Shown in pieces: positions 43,549 to 53,600 of a stretch of 64,000 bases of DNA. Origin of the DNA: VXYL01 sp965203685 (lineage in GTDB: Bacteria; Pseudomonadota; Gammaproteobacteria; Pseudomonadales; Azotimanducaceae); NCBI GenBank assembly GCA_965203685.1, contig OZ241908.1:682001-746000 (forward strand), read 5' to 3'. Each line of letters begins with the position of its first letter. Positions within the stretch are counted from its first letter, which is position 1. The position numbers and the translations under genes were made by a program. Below the pieces are notes generated by a model that saw only the letters and a program-made list of their open reading frames with translations, did not search any database and had not been told where the DNA came from.

Positions 43549-44616
43549 ATGACGATTCAAGACACCTTGGGAAACGGCCTGGCCGCATTGCGCCGGCGGT
43601 TTTCAAACCACGTCAACGTCATCCAGACCGCGGCGGGCGTGGAACGGCTGTCGGGCCAATCCCTTCACGCCAACTGGATCGTCGGTCGTGGCCTGTGCCT
43701 TTACAGGTGCGAGGATTTCTCCAACGTCCCCAAGAACCGTCGCCGTGCCGCGATGGAACTGCGCATCCCCGTGTGGAGCCCGTTCGAGCACACCGGCCAC
43801 CACTGCGTGTGGTCGCGCGGCACCGCCATGGTCTGGCTGTGGAACGCCGATGCCGTGGCCCAGGCGAACGGCGGCCCGGGCGCGCAACCGGATGCTCAGC
43901 GCGAGGTTCCGGAGACCCTCTTTCTGGCGCGCCAGTCGGATGGCACGTTCGTGCAGGCCTGCCGGCACGGCTTCGACCTCCAGCACTGGCGCGACGGCGT
44001 CCTGCGCGACTCCTTCTGGTCCGCGGAAGAGCCAACCCAAGCGGTCCTGTACGACTTCCTAATAGCCCACGGCGAATCCGCCCCCGAAGTCGAGGCCATC
44101 GCGTCGCCTCCAACCTTGAAAGTCGACCCTTGGGCCACGCCGATCAATCCGGCGGACTGGCTGGCCACCAACGAAAAGACCCTCGTCACTGCGGCCGTGT
44201 TCGTCCTTCTACTTGCCGCCGTGTGGTTCGAAGCCCGCATCTGGCACGCGTACTGGGAGGCCGATGCCGCGGCCACCGAATTGACTCGCCTCGAAACCGA
44301 ACTAGGCCCCCTGCTCGCCGAACGCGCGGAATTCCTACGCCTGCGCCAACTCAACGAGGGACTCGCGGCCTACCTCGCCGAACCGTCGCAAGCCTACCTG
44401 ATGAGCGTCGTCGACGGGGCCATCCCCAACGCCGACGCCACCTTCGAGCAGTGGAGCTACCAGCAACGCGAACTCACCGTGGTGGTGGAGGATCCCGATC
44501 TGGACCCCATCGCCTACATCGAGAGCCTGGAGGCCGAACCGCTCTTCAGCCAGGTGCGCACAGAACTGGCCCGCGACGCCGACCGCCTGGAGATCACCCT
44601 TGAGGTGCAGCCATGA
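43549..44616 (+). CDS. gspL: Type II secretion protein GspL-like
   Basis: The 355-residue protein sits in the gspL position and has the bitopic layout: a cytoplasmic N-domain (1-205), one membrane segment near 213-232 (TLVTAAVFVLLLAAVWF), a heptad-like helix (ADAAATELTRLETELGPLL) and a small ferredoxin-like periplasmic domain. The cytoplasmic domain is shorter and more divergent than in classical GspL. It recruits GspE to the membrane. ATG at 43549 is preferred over 43501 because the extra 16 residues look like leader sequence. A decayed second copy of its 3' end lies at 34735-34900. Confidence 0.8.
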   Translation: MTIQDTLGNGLAALRRRFSNHVNVIQTAAGVERLSGQSLHANWIVGRGLCLYRCEDFSNVPKNRRRAAMELRIPVWSPFEHTGHHCVWSRGTAMVWLWNADAVAQANGGPGAQPDAQREVPETLFLARQSDGTFVQACRHGFDLQHWRDGVLRDSFWSAEEPTQAVLYDFLIAHGESAPEVEAIASPPTLKVDPWATPINPADWLATNEKTLVTAAVFVLLLAAVWFEARIWHAYWEADAAATELTRLETELGPLLAERAEFLRLRQLNEGLAAYLAEPSQAYLMSVVDGAIPNADATFEQWSYQQRELTVVVEDPDLDPIAYIESLEAEPLFSQVRTELARDADRLEITLEVQP

Positions 44617-45215
44617 ACGCCTGGCGCCAAGCCCTCGCCCGCATGCGCACCGAACTCGAGCGCAGCCCGCGCCTGCGCCTCGGCGTATGGCTGATCGCCG
44701 GCCTCCTGCTCGTCCTCGGCCTAACCGCCCAATCCGACCGTCTCTCCGCCGCCGCCACTGCCTACGCCGAGGAAACCCGACTGCTCGCCGGCGCGCAAAC
44801 CGCGCTTGCGCGCACGGACTGGCCCGAGTTGCTTGCCGCCGAGCAAGCCATCCATAGCACACTAGCCGCGCGTTTCTGGCAAGCCGAAACCGAGGGCCTG
44901 GCCCAAGCGCAACTCCAGCAGGCGCTACGCGAAGTCGCGGACCGTCTCAACTTAAGAAATACGCGCATTCGCGCGGGCCTCACCCGCACTGTGCCAGACC
45001 TCCCAGGCGTCTGCCAGGTGCAGGCCCGTTTCCGGAGCACTTACCGCGGCGGTGACGAACTCCGCCTGCTGTACGCCCTGGCGACCTACGACCGGAAACT
45101 CGTCGCCGACAGCCTTCTACTCAATGACCGCAACGCCGTCGTCACCTTCATCGTCTCCGCGTACTACATCGGCCTCACCGCCGAAGCCTGCGGAACCGAA
45201 CCCGCCGCCGCATGA
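44613..45215 (+). CDS. gspM: Type II secretion protein GspM-like
   Basis: A 200-residue bitopic protein: short cytoplasmic tail, membrane segment LGVWLIAGLLLVLGL, periplasmic helix (LAQAQLQQALREVADRLNLR) and a small alpha/beta domain with two cysteines (GVCQVQARF, AEACGTE). This is the layout of GspM, the partner of GspL. Its ATG overlaps the gspL stop (ATGA). Sequence similarity in this family is low, so the call rests on layout and order. Confidence 0.78.
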   Translation: MNAWRQALARMRTELERSPRLRLGVWLIAGLLLVLGLTAQSDRLSAAATAYAEETRLLAGAQTALARTDWPELLAAEQAIHSTLAARFWQAETEGLAQAQLQQALREVADRLNLRNTRIRAGLTRTVPDLPGVCQVQARFRSTYRGGDELRLLYALATYDRKLVADSLLLNDRNAVVTFIVSAYYIGLTAEACGTEPAAA

Positions 45216-45236
45216 TCAAAGCAAGCCCCAACCTGT

Positions 45237-45260
45237 GGTGCGCGGGCCTCCCGGCCCGCC
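45237..45260. repeat. REP-like hairpin, type A (single)
   Basis: GGTGCGCGGGCC and GGCCCGCC form a palindrome between gspM and gspC, the last member of the family on this side of the window. Confidence 0.65.
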
Positions 45261-45291
45261 TTAAAGCCGTCACCGCACGATGAAGTAGCCC

Positions 45292-45834
45292 ATGACGACC
45301 CAAGAACCAACGCAACTCCTCCCCTGGCTCCACGCCCACCGGCGCCTGTCGATCAGCTTCGTCGCCACCGCCGCAGCCCTGGTCGTCCTCGCGTGGCTCC
45401 TCCCGATCCCCAACCCGGCCGCCGCGGCCGCCACCGCCGAGCGCCCGTTCACCGACAGGCCTGAGAATCCACCCCCAGAAGACCTCACCGCCTTCCTGGA
45501 CGTCAACCGCTGGGGCATGTCGCTGCGCGAAATCAACGCCCGCATCGCCGACGAAGAGGCGCAGCGTCAAGGCCGCAGACCGGGCTTGAACCCCGCGCTG
45601 AAAGCACTAGGCTACGTCGGCCTGGTTGTAGAAGCCGACGCCAACACCGTCCTATTGACCACGGCGGAGGGAACGGTCGCGCGCCTCGCCGTAGGTGACG
45701 CTGTACCGGACGGCCGGATCCTGGACGCGGTGGCCGGCCACAGCATCACGTTGCGTGGGTCGGACGGCGGCGCCGTGGAGGTGCTGGAACTGTTCCCGCG
45801 ACCCGCGGCGTACGCTGGCAAGGAGGCCCAATGA
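45292..45834 (+). CDS. gspC: Type II secretion protein GspC-like
   Basis: A 180-residue protein with one membrane segment near residue 20-38 (ISFVATAAALVVLAWLL), a proline-rich linker and a homology-region-like domain (LKALGYVGLVVEADANTVLL, VARLAVGDAVPDGRILDAV, GHSITLRGSDGGAVEVLEL). It lacks a PDZ domain. GspC joins the inner-membrane platform to the secretin. Its stop overlaps the gspD start (ATGA), and the pairing with gspD supports the call. Confidence 0.8.
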   Translation: MTTQEPTQLLPWLHAHRRLSISFVATAAALVVLAWLLPIPNPAAAAATAERPFTDRPENPPPEDLTAFLDVNRWGMSLREINARIADEEAQRQGRRPGLNPALKALGYVGLVVEADANTVLLTTAEGTVARLAVGDAVPDGRILDAVAGHSITLRGSDGGAVEVLELFPRPAAYAGKEAQ

Positions 45835-47927
45835 GTAAAGACCGCGACAATCGTCCGTCAAGCAAGCGCGGATCGCTGACAGGCCGCAGCCGGCGCAGCG
45901 CGATCCTCCTGCCGCTACTGGTCGCTGCCTGTACGCAGATCACGGTGGATCCCTTGCCAGAGCCCCTCCGCCCGGCTCGCGAGAGTGCCCCGGCGTCTCT
46001 CCCGGTGGAGACCGACGAGCCGCGCACGGCGCTGCAGACCGCGAGGCCGCCCGGCGTGGTCCTCCAGCAATCTCTGGCGGAGGGCGCAGCGGATCGCTTA
46101 GGCGAAAAACTGACCGGCCCGCCGATCGAGATGAGCTTCAACGACCTGCCCCTCGTCACCTTCATCGACGAGGTCTTCGCCGAGCAGCTTGGCATGTCCT
46201 TCGTGATCGCCCCGGAGCTGAGAGAGACCGATGAGTCGGTCACGTTGCGGTTGACCGAACCGATTCCGCCCCGGCAGTTGTTCCACGTCGCCCGCAACGT
46301 GCTCAGCGAGTACGGCGTGGCATTGCGCGAAGAGAACGGCGTGGTGACCTTTGCCCGCCGTGCGGACGGCACCGCCGGCGTCCCGCTCGTGACCAGCGGC
46401 GGCCGCGCACTGCCCGATGTCCCCGACTCGCACCGGACGATCTTCCACTTCGTGCCCCTGCGGGTTACGGACGGCCGCGCCATCGAAAATATCGTCGAAG
46501 ACGCTTTCGTCGGCCAGGACTTAACGGTGGACAACAACCGCGACCGGGGCGGCATGCTCCTGGTTGGCCGGCGCGCCTTGATCGAACAGGCACTCGCGAT
46601 CGTCGAGGCGCTCGACCAGCCGCTCCTGCGCAGCCGACAGGGCGCCATCCTGGCGCCCGCCTTCATCGAAGCGGACCTGCTCGTGGAGGAGTTGAACAGG
46701 GTGCTGAGAGCGGAAGGCTACGCTGTGGATATCAGCGTCGTGCTGCTTCCCATCGAACATATCAACAAGGTCGTTGTCTTCGCCGCGGATCGGGCGACCC
46801 TGGCGCACGTCGAGGAATGGGCCGAGATCCTCGACGCCGCCCGGCAGGACGCCATTGAAGACGCGTGGTTCACCTACGAAGTGCGCAATACCCAAGCGGC
46901 TGCACTCACGGGCACGCTCAACCTCATGCTCGGCGGCCGTGACCGCCGCCGCGAACCGACGGGCGGGGCGGCTGGCGCATCTGGCATGCGTGCCGCCCAG
47001 ACTTCGGACGTCGGCCGTACGGAAACGGGTGTTACCTCGGTGGGAGGGATCGTCGTGGACGAGAACCGTAACGTTCTCCTGTTCCGTGGCTCCGGCAAGG
47101 AGTGGGCGGAGATCCTGTCGGTCATCGAGGTCCTCGACCAGCCCATCCCGTCCGTGCTGATCGAAGTCATCATGGCCGAGGTGACGCTGTCGGACATCCA
47201 GAACTCGGGTTTCGATTTCGTGCTCAAGGCGGCGTTGGACCGCTACGGTATTACCGGCGGCACGCGGGGCACGTTGGGTGTGAGGGCCAGCGGCCTTTCC
47301 GCAACGTTCGACCGGCGCGGCGAGACCCGGGCGCTCCTAGGTCTCTTCTACGAGGACAGCCGCGTGGTGATCCGTTCCCGACCGCGCGTTCTGGTGAAGA
47401 GCGGCCAAACGGCAACGATCGAGGTTGGCAACGAGATTCCCCTGATCTCCCAGGTGGCGGACAGCGGCACGCAGACGGGCGGCGGCACCAACTTCCTTCA
47501 GGAGGTCACGTACCGCAAGACCGGCGTGCAACTGCAGCTTACGCCCGTCGTTCAGGCCAGTGGTCGCGTGGACTTGGAGATCTCGCAGTCCGTCAGCGAG
47601 GCGCGCCCGACGGCGGTCACCAGCCTAGACGGCAACCCGACGATCCTGAACCGTCACTTCGCGACGAGTCTGACGCTGCAGGACGGCGGCGCGCTGCTAC
47701 TGGGAGGCCTTATCTCCGGCACCCGGAGCGGTGGCGACATCGGCGTACCGGGCATTGCCAAGGTGCCGGTGCTCGGCCGCCTGTTTCGCAGCGACTCCTA
47801 CCAGGAAGACCGCACCGAACTGATGGTCATGGTCATACCGTACGTCGTGGTGGACCACGAGGAAGGGTGGGAGCTCACGGAGCGGATCAGGGACCAGTTG
47901 GAACTGCATGCTGAGATGATGGAATGA
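45831..47927 (+). CDS. gspD: Type II secretion secretin GspD
   Basis: The 698-residue outer-membrane secretin has a lipoprotein-type signal with lipobox LLVAAC (C34), N0/N1-N3 domains (LPLVTFIDEVFAEQLGMSF, FHFVPLRVTDGRAIENIVED) and the C-terminal secretin core: VLIEVIMAEVTLSD, SRPRVLVKSGQTATIEVGN, QLQLTPVVQASGRVDLEIS and VPGIAKVPVLGRLFRSDSYQ. It forms the exit channel. The lipobox suggests it may reach the outer membrane through the Lol pathway. It is the last gsp gene; gspO (peptidase) and gspN are not in the window. Confidence 0.93.
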   Translation: MSKDRDNRPSSKRGSLTGRSRRSAILLPLLVAACTQITVDPLPEPLRPARESAPASLPVETDEPRTALQTARPPGVVLQQSLAEGAADRLGEKLTGPPIEMSFNDLPLVTFIDEVFAEQLGMSFVIAPELRETDESVTLRLTEPIPPRQLFHVARNVLSEYGVALREENGVVTFARRADGTAGVPLVTSGGRALPDVPDSHRTIFHFVPLRVTDGRAIENIVEDAFVGQDLTVDNNRDRGGMLLVGRRALIEQALAIVEALDQPLLRSRQGAILAPAFIEADLLVEELNRVLRAEGYAVDISVVLLPIEHINKVVVFAADRATLAHVEEWAEILDAARQDAIEDAWFTYEVRNTQAAALTGTLNLMLGGRDRRREPTGGAAGASGMRAAQTSDVGRTETGVTSVGGIVVDENRNVLLFRGSGKEWAEILSVIEVLDQPIPSVLIEVIMAEVTLSDIQNSGFDFVLKAALDRYGITGGTRGTLGVRASGLSATFDRRGETRALLGLFYEDSRVVIRSRPRVLVKSGQTATIEVGNEIPLISQVADSGTQTGGGTNFLQEVTYRKTGVQLQLTPVVQASGRVDLEISQSVSEARPTAVTSLDGNPTILNRHFATSLTLQDGGALLLGGLISGTRSGGDIGVPGIAKVPVLGRLFRSDSYQEDRTELMVMVIPYVVVDHEEGWELTERIRDQLELHAEMME

Positions 47928-48011
47928 CATCTTGCGGTCGATCGGGACGGGAACTAGCGGTACGAGTTGGCGGTCGCATCACGCGCTCGCACGAGAAGCC
48001 GCGAAACGGGC

Positions 48012-48039
48012 TTGACACCGTGCGGACGCCGCCTATGAT
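48012..48039 (+). promoter_or_regulatory. Sigma-70 promoter for the secreted protein gene
   Basis: TTGACA (48012-48017), a 16-bp spacer and TATGAT (48034-48039) form a near-consensus promoter, the best in the window. It would give a leader of about 280 nt before the ATG at 48326. A second, weaker unit (TTGACA at 48207-48212, 17 bp, TAGGGT at 48230-48235) lies closer. The leader region 47928-48325 otherwise contains no gene I can support. Confidence 0.55.
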
Positions 48040-48325
48040 TCGACTTATGCTCTGCGGGGGCAGGACGTTGATGAGGGACATTTTGTACAACCGACTCGGC
48101 ATGCACCGGCCCGCAACGACGAGGCTGTTTCGATCTGGCGATCGTCGGCGGCTTCCAGTGGCGGGCGGCGACCTCGCCCGGCAGCGCGACTCCTGCAAAA
48201 AAGGCTTTGACAGCCCGGACTTCAGGGGGTAGGGTTCGCCACGTTCCTTCTTTGGAAGGTCGTCCCGTAGGGCGAGCGGCAGGGAGGGGCAGGGCAAAAA
48301 TCATCTTGAATGGAGAGAAAGAGAG

Positions 48326-49975
48326 ATGACCAAACTGAGAAACGCGACTCTGGCGCTCGCCGCGAGCCTTCTGGCGACCGGGGCGCTCGGCCAGGCTTTC
48401 ATGCAGGACAGCGAAGTCGTCACCGTCGCGGAGGAACTGTTCGGGCCCGGCAGCGATGTCGAGCTTGAGTTCCTGCCGTTCGAGGACGACACTTTCACGC
48501 CGAAGGCGAAGCTGATCTTTACCGGATCGGCGACCATAGCCGCCAACACGGAGTTCGACGTGACCTACACGTTGGTGAACGCCAAGTTCGCCAGGTCGGC
48601 TTCCATCTACGACATCATGTGGGGTACTTGGGGTGCGGATCTCGGAGACGACGCTACCACGGGCGGCACCGACGACAACGAAGACGACTTGACGAAGCTC
48701 CGTTTCTACGAAGCGGCGACCGAAGCGAGCGTAACCGTCAAGGAAGGTGGCGCCAAAGGGTCGTCTTCTGTGACCTACACGTTCAAGGTCCCAACGGAAA
48801 TCCCCAGTCTGGCCACTCCCACGGCTACCGACGCGGACTCTGATCCGGCGACGCCTGACACGTACGACGCCGCGGTCACGACGCGGAAGATCGTGTTTGT
48901 GATGCCCGAACTGAACGCAAGCGGCCTGACTGCCCCCACGATGACCGGGCCCGGCAAGAAGGTCTGGGTGCGGACCGCGGTCACGCAAGCAACGCGCGGC
49001 GGCGGTGGCGGTACGGCGATTGATCGCGACCTCGACACGAAGACCGAGTGCGGGGCCTACAAGCCCGAAGACGCGACGACGACGGTCGCCTGTCCGTTGG
49101 TCAACGTGCACAAGGTCCTCACCGGGGTCTCGGTGTCGCCCGGCGGTGGGAACATCTCCCTCGCACCGGCCGACATGCGGAAGAAGCTCGTTGACGGCAC
49201 GGGCAAGGCGCTCGACCCACAACGGGTTCGGATCGCGACCGTCTCGACGTCCAGCGATTTCGGCAGCGAAGTCATGGACGCCGAGGGCAATGTGCTCACG
49301 GACTTCACGGGCGGCGCGCTTCGCGGCAACCTGACCGTGAGCGTCACGTCGGAAGGACTGCGTGATGGCGATGTCGTCTATGTGGACGCCAACGACAACA
49401 AGGCAGCCGATGGCACCGAGCCGTTCGAGAGGGGTGCGGGGACAGCGGCCGACACCTTGCCGCTCGGTGGCACATACACCGTGTACTATCAGCCGAACGG
49501 CGAGGATGAGTTGAAGCACCGTACGACCTTCACCATCGGTGCAAGCAGCGAGTTCGCCGTCCCCAGCAACAAGAACCGTAGTGCCATGGCACAGAAGGCG
49601 ACGCTCACGCTGCATGGCATCATGGCCTCGACGCTCAAGGCGTACGCGATCGCTCCGCTGACGTCGACGGACGAGAGCAACGTCCGCGTCAAGTGCGAGA
49701 ACGACGCCGACGCTGGCTGCAACGTGTTCCTCGACTGCACGGATGGCATGGGCGAGAGCACGTTCGGTGAAGGCGGCGCGATGATCGCCGCGGGTGCCTC
49801 GGTCCGTTGGGACCAAGAGGATATCGCGACGGCGTTGGGTATGATGCCGGGCGAAAGCTGGACCGGGCGCTTGTCGTGCGAAGTGCTCTCCACCGCCCAC
49901 GTCACCGTCCAGGTTCTCACCCGTACCAATGGCGTGCTGGTCAACAACACTTACGTAACCTCGACGGAGCCGTAG
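48326..49975 (+). CDS. Large secreted protein downstream of the secretin gene
   Basis: A 549-residue exported protein with a textbook signal peptide (LRNATLALAASLLATGALGQ). The mature part is rich in Thr, Ala, Gly and Asp, low in Cys, and made of beta-sandwich-like segments (ANTEFDVTYTLVNAKFARSA, SSVTYTFKVPTEIPSL, GNLTVSVTSEGLRDGDVVYV), with a late cysteine pair (GCNVFLDCTDG). No catalytic motif is visible. GGAGAGAAAGAGAG precedes the ATG, and it has its own strong promoter and an intrinsic terminator. I do not recognise the family; a surface-layer-like or type II-exported structural protein is plausible. Confidence 0.75.
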   Translation: MTKLRNATLALAASLLATGALGQAFMQDSEVVTVAEELFGPGSDVELEFLPFEDDTFTPKAKLIFTGSATIAANTEFDVTYTLVNAKFARSASIYDIMWGTWGADLGDDATTGGTDDNEDDLTKLRFYEAATEASVTVKEGGAKGSSSVTYTFKVPTEIPSLATPTATDADSDPATPDTYDAAVTTRKIVFVMPELNASGLTAPTMTGPGKKVWVRTAVTQATRGGGGGTAIDRDLDTKTECGAYKPEDATTTVACPLVNVHKVLTGVSVSPGGGNISLAPADMRKKLVDGTGKALDPQRVRIATVSTSSDFGSEVMDAEGNVLTDFTGGALRGNLTVSVTSEGLRDGDVVYVDANDNKAADGTEPFERGAGTAADTLPLGGTYTVYYQPNGEDELKHRTTFTIGASSEFAVPSNKNRSAMAQKATLTLHGIMASTLKAYAIAPLTSTDESNVRVKCENDADAGCNVFLDCTDGMGESTFGEGGAMIAAGASVRWDQEDIATALGMMPGESWTGRLSCEVLSTAHVTVQVLTRTNGVLVNNTYVTSTEP

Positions 49976-50019
49976 ACCGGCGCAAGCCATCACGTCCTGA
50001 CGAGGGACCACTCTTTAAT

Positions 50020-50055
50020 GGCCCGGTTTCCCGATGGGGAACCGGGCCTTTTGTT
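50020..50055 (+). terminator. Intrinsic terminator
   Basis: GGCCCGGTTTCCC and GGGAACCGGGCC pair (one bulged T) around the loop GATG and are followed by TTTTGTT. It lies 45 bp after the large secreted protein gene and is the clearest Rho-independent terminator in the window. Confidence 0.85.
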
Positions 50056-50263
50056 GTGCTGGGCAGACTGGGCGCTGGCTCCCAACAGGCGTTGGCACGT
50101 GCGGGTTTTCGATGGGCTGGACGGCGCTTGGCTTAGCGGTGCGTCTTTGTTACGTTGCGCTTTGGGTGGCCTGTTGTTGCAGCGCACACGACAGACGTAC
50201 AGTTCGTGACCGATCCGAGTGGAACGAACTCCGGTCACATTGAGCGAACGGTAGGGAGACACG

Positions 50264-50644
50264 ATGACCACTGCGATTCGACGAGCTGGTAGGTACATGG
50301 CCGCCTTGGCGCTGATGGCCGCACCGATGCCGCTATCGCAAGCCACGACGGAGAGCTTCGAAGCGCGCATCACCCGGACCTTGGCGGCAGCGGATGCCTT
50401 TGGCGGCTGCATGGCTGCGCTGGACGTGTCACCGTCCGAAAGCGGCCTGGACTGCCCCGTTGGCGGCAAATGGGTGACGTTCAGTTGCACGGGGGAGCAC
50501 GCCACCAAGGCGGACGCGTTGCGCATGTACGACTCGGCACAGTTGGCGTTCGTCACTGGGCGCCGCGTACGGGTCTGGGTGGACGACACCCGCAAGCACA
50601 ACGGGCACTGTTTTGTTTCGCGGATAGACGTCCTGAACTCGTGA
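50264..50644 (+). CDS. Small secreted four-cysteine protein (paralogue 2)
   Basis: The 126-residue protein has the same length as the one at 26955-27335 and nearly the same sequence after the signal peptide (SGLDCPVGGKWVTFSCTGEH, DDTRKHNGHCFVSRIDVL). The signal peptide (MAALALMAAPMPLSQA) is more diverged. Four cysteines are conserved. It lies between the terminator of the large secreted protein and the LRR-PPC gene, so it is probably part of the exported set; it may be co-transcribed with the gene that follows 52 bp later. Function unknown. Confidence 0.77.
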   Translation: MTTAIRRAGRYMAALALMAAPMPLSQATTESFEARITRTLAAADAFGGCMAALDVSPSESGLDCPVGGKWVTFSCTGEHATKADALRMYDSAQLAFVTGRRVRVWVDDTRKHNGHCFVSRIDVLNS

Positions 50645-50696
50645 TCGTGCCCCTGACCGCGAGCCCGACGGACACGCGCGTCGGGGACATAAAGGT

Positions 50697-53600
50697 ATGA
50701 GCGCAGCGTTGCTGACGCTCGTCGGCAGCGTCGTCCGCCGGTCGCTCTTGTGCGCTCCGCTTCTGCTCGGCGTGGCGGCAACCGGGGCACGGGCGGAAAC
50801 GGGTCCGAGCGGCGAAGTTCACATCGTTGACCTCAATCTCCGCGCGGCCGTCGAGAAGGCGCTCGGCGTGCAGCCGGGCTATGCGATACGGCGCTTGGAC
50901 GTGGAGCGTTTGGTTTCGCTGGACGCCTCCGGGGCCGCCTACGATGTTCTCGAACTCACGGGCCTCGAGTACGCCGTCAACTTGGAACGATTGGATCTCC
51001 GCGACAATCGGATCGGCGACATCGGGCCACTCGCGAGCTTGCATCGCCTCAAGCGGATTGAGCTAGACGACAACGCGGTGACCGACATCGCGCCGCTGAC
51101 CGCGAACGAGGGAATCGGATCCGGCGACGTGGTGTTCCTCGGTGGAAACCCGCTCAGCACAGCATCGATGGCGGAGCTGATACCGGAGCTCGAGTCGAGG
51201 GGCGTATTCGTCGGCTACCTCGACGATCACGGCGGCACCGTCGCGACTGCGACGGATTTGGACCTCGGCGCCGCGCTGCGGGGCGGCATCGACAGCGATA
51301 CGGACGTCGATTACTTCGGATTCGAGGTGTCGTCCACGGCCGAAGTGGCGGTCTTCACGACGGGCGCGGACACGCAAGGCCATTTGCAGACCGGGTTCCC
51401 GCGGACGTTGGCTTCGGACTCCGGCAGTGGCGCGCTCGACAACTTCCTGATCCGCCGGCATCTCCAGCCCGGGACGTACTACATCCGTGTGACCGGCGCT
51501 CGGGGACCATACACGATCCACGCCATCGAAGGTGTGGAGGTGGCTTTCCCGGATGGCAACCTCCGGGCGCGCGTGGCCGAGGCATTGGGCGATGCGGCCA
51601 GCGATGGCTTCACCGCGTCGGAGTTGGCGACCCTAACAGGCACGCTGGACGCCGGAGGCCGGGAAATCCGCGACCTTGGCGGGTTAGAGTTCGCCGTCAA
51701 CCTGACCGATTTGAGGCTCGACTGGACGAGGCTCCAGGACATCACGGAGCTCTCGAGCCTCATTGGCCTGGTTCACCTAGACCTCGAACGCAACGCGGTC
51801 ACGGATTTGGCGCCTTTGGTTGCCAATCCCGGCATCGACGCTGGCGACCAGATCTTCCTGGGCCGCAATCCGCTCTCCGAGGACTCGGTGAGTGTCGCGA
51901 TCCCGGCGTTAGAGGGCCGGGGCGTCTTCGTCGGGTACGCGGATGACCACGGCAACAATCGCGCCACCGGGAGCACGCTGATGCTGGGTGGTTCGGCGAC
52001 CGGTGCCATCTATCCGACGCGCGACCAGGACGTCTTTCGGTTGCGGATCCCTTCGCCGACCGACGTGGTCGTCTACACGACCGGAAGCGTGGAGACGGTT
52101 GGCGTGCTCTACGATGCCGCAGGACGTGAGCTGGTGGCCGATGCCAGAACGGACGACCGGACGGGGTTCTTGATTGCGCGGTCGCTGGAGGCGGGGGACT
52201 ACTTTGTCCAGGTCCGCGGCGCCGACGCCGAGTCCGCTCGCGGCGCTTACGTGATTGCAGCCTACGAGGATCCGAACGCGGCCGTCCTGCCGGACGTGAA
52301 CCTGCGTGCGGTCGTTGCGGACGCGTTGAACAGGCCACCCGAAGCGGAGATCACCGCGGTCGACCTTGCGGCATTGACGTCCCTCCAGGCAGCCGGGCGT
52401 GGCATCGCCAACCTTTCCGGCCTCGAGATGGCGGTCAACCTGACGCATGTCGACCTCGACCACAACAGGGTCGCAGATATCGGACCGCTGTCGGGCCTGC
52501 GGGCGCTCAAGGAGTTGCGCCTTGCGGCCAACGCCATTACGGACTTGGGCCCGCTGATCATGAACGCGGGCCTCGGTGAAGGCGACCGGGTCTTCCTGCA
52601 ACGGAACCCGTTGTCCCGCACAGGGCTCAACGAACAGTTGCCGGCCCTGGCCGCTAAACGCGTATCCGTGGTGTTCGCAGACGAGCATGGCAGCCATCGT
52701 TCAACGGCGACCTTGCTGGACCTCGGCCGAAACAGCGCGGGCTCGATCCACCACGAATCCGACCGCGACCTGTTTCGGCTGAACGTGGCTGCCGAGACGG
52801 ACGTGGCGGTCTTCACCATCGGCGACGCGAACCTTTCCGGCAGGCTCTTCGATGCCAACAACGTCCGGTTGGCGGTCCAAGACTACCGTGGGGCGGACGG
52901 CAACATCTTCTTCCGCACCACGCTGGCACCTGGGAGTTACTACGTCGAGGTGGACGGAGACGGCGATTCGCTGGGGACGTATGTCATCCATGCCGTCGTC
53001 GACGAGCCGGCCCGCATCCCGGACGATGCCCTGCGCGCCCAGATCGCGCTTTTCTTCAGCGCGGCAGCCGGTACGTCGGTGACCACGGGGGACTTGGCGT
53101 CCTTGCATATGTTCGAGGCCTCGAACGCGCGAATTTCGAACCTCGCCGGGCTCGAGGGCGCTGTCAACTTGCGCCGTTTGACGCTGCGCGAAAACAGGAT
53201 TGAAGACGTCCAAGCGTTGTCGCGGCTCACCAAGCTCGTCGAGTTGGACCTCGAAGGCAACGCCATCTCGGACATTGCTCCGCTGGCGGCCAACGCGGGA
53301 TTGGGGCAGGGAGACAAGGTCGTCCTGTCGAACAATCCGCTGGACCAGACTGCGCAGGGCACCGATCTGCCAGCGCTTGAAGAACGTGGCGTATTCGTGG
53401 GCTTTCTCGACGACCACGGTGATCGGCCGGGGACCGCAACGGCATCGGCCCTGGGAGGTCTTGTGGCAGGCTCTCTCTCGACGATCGACGACGAGGACGT
53501 CTTCCGCCTGGCAATCGCCGAGGCCACCGACGTTTCGATCTTCACGACGGGGCCCACCAGCACGCGCGGCCTTCTCGCGGGTGCGGGCGTGCGGCGATTG

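Noticed and set aside
47924..48232. 102-codon frame directly after gspD, overlapping its stop.
   Set aside because: The frame runs over the promoter and leader of the next gene, has Arg-rich random-looking composition and no family resemblance.
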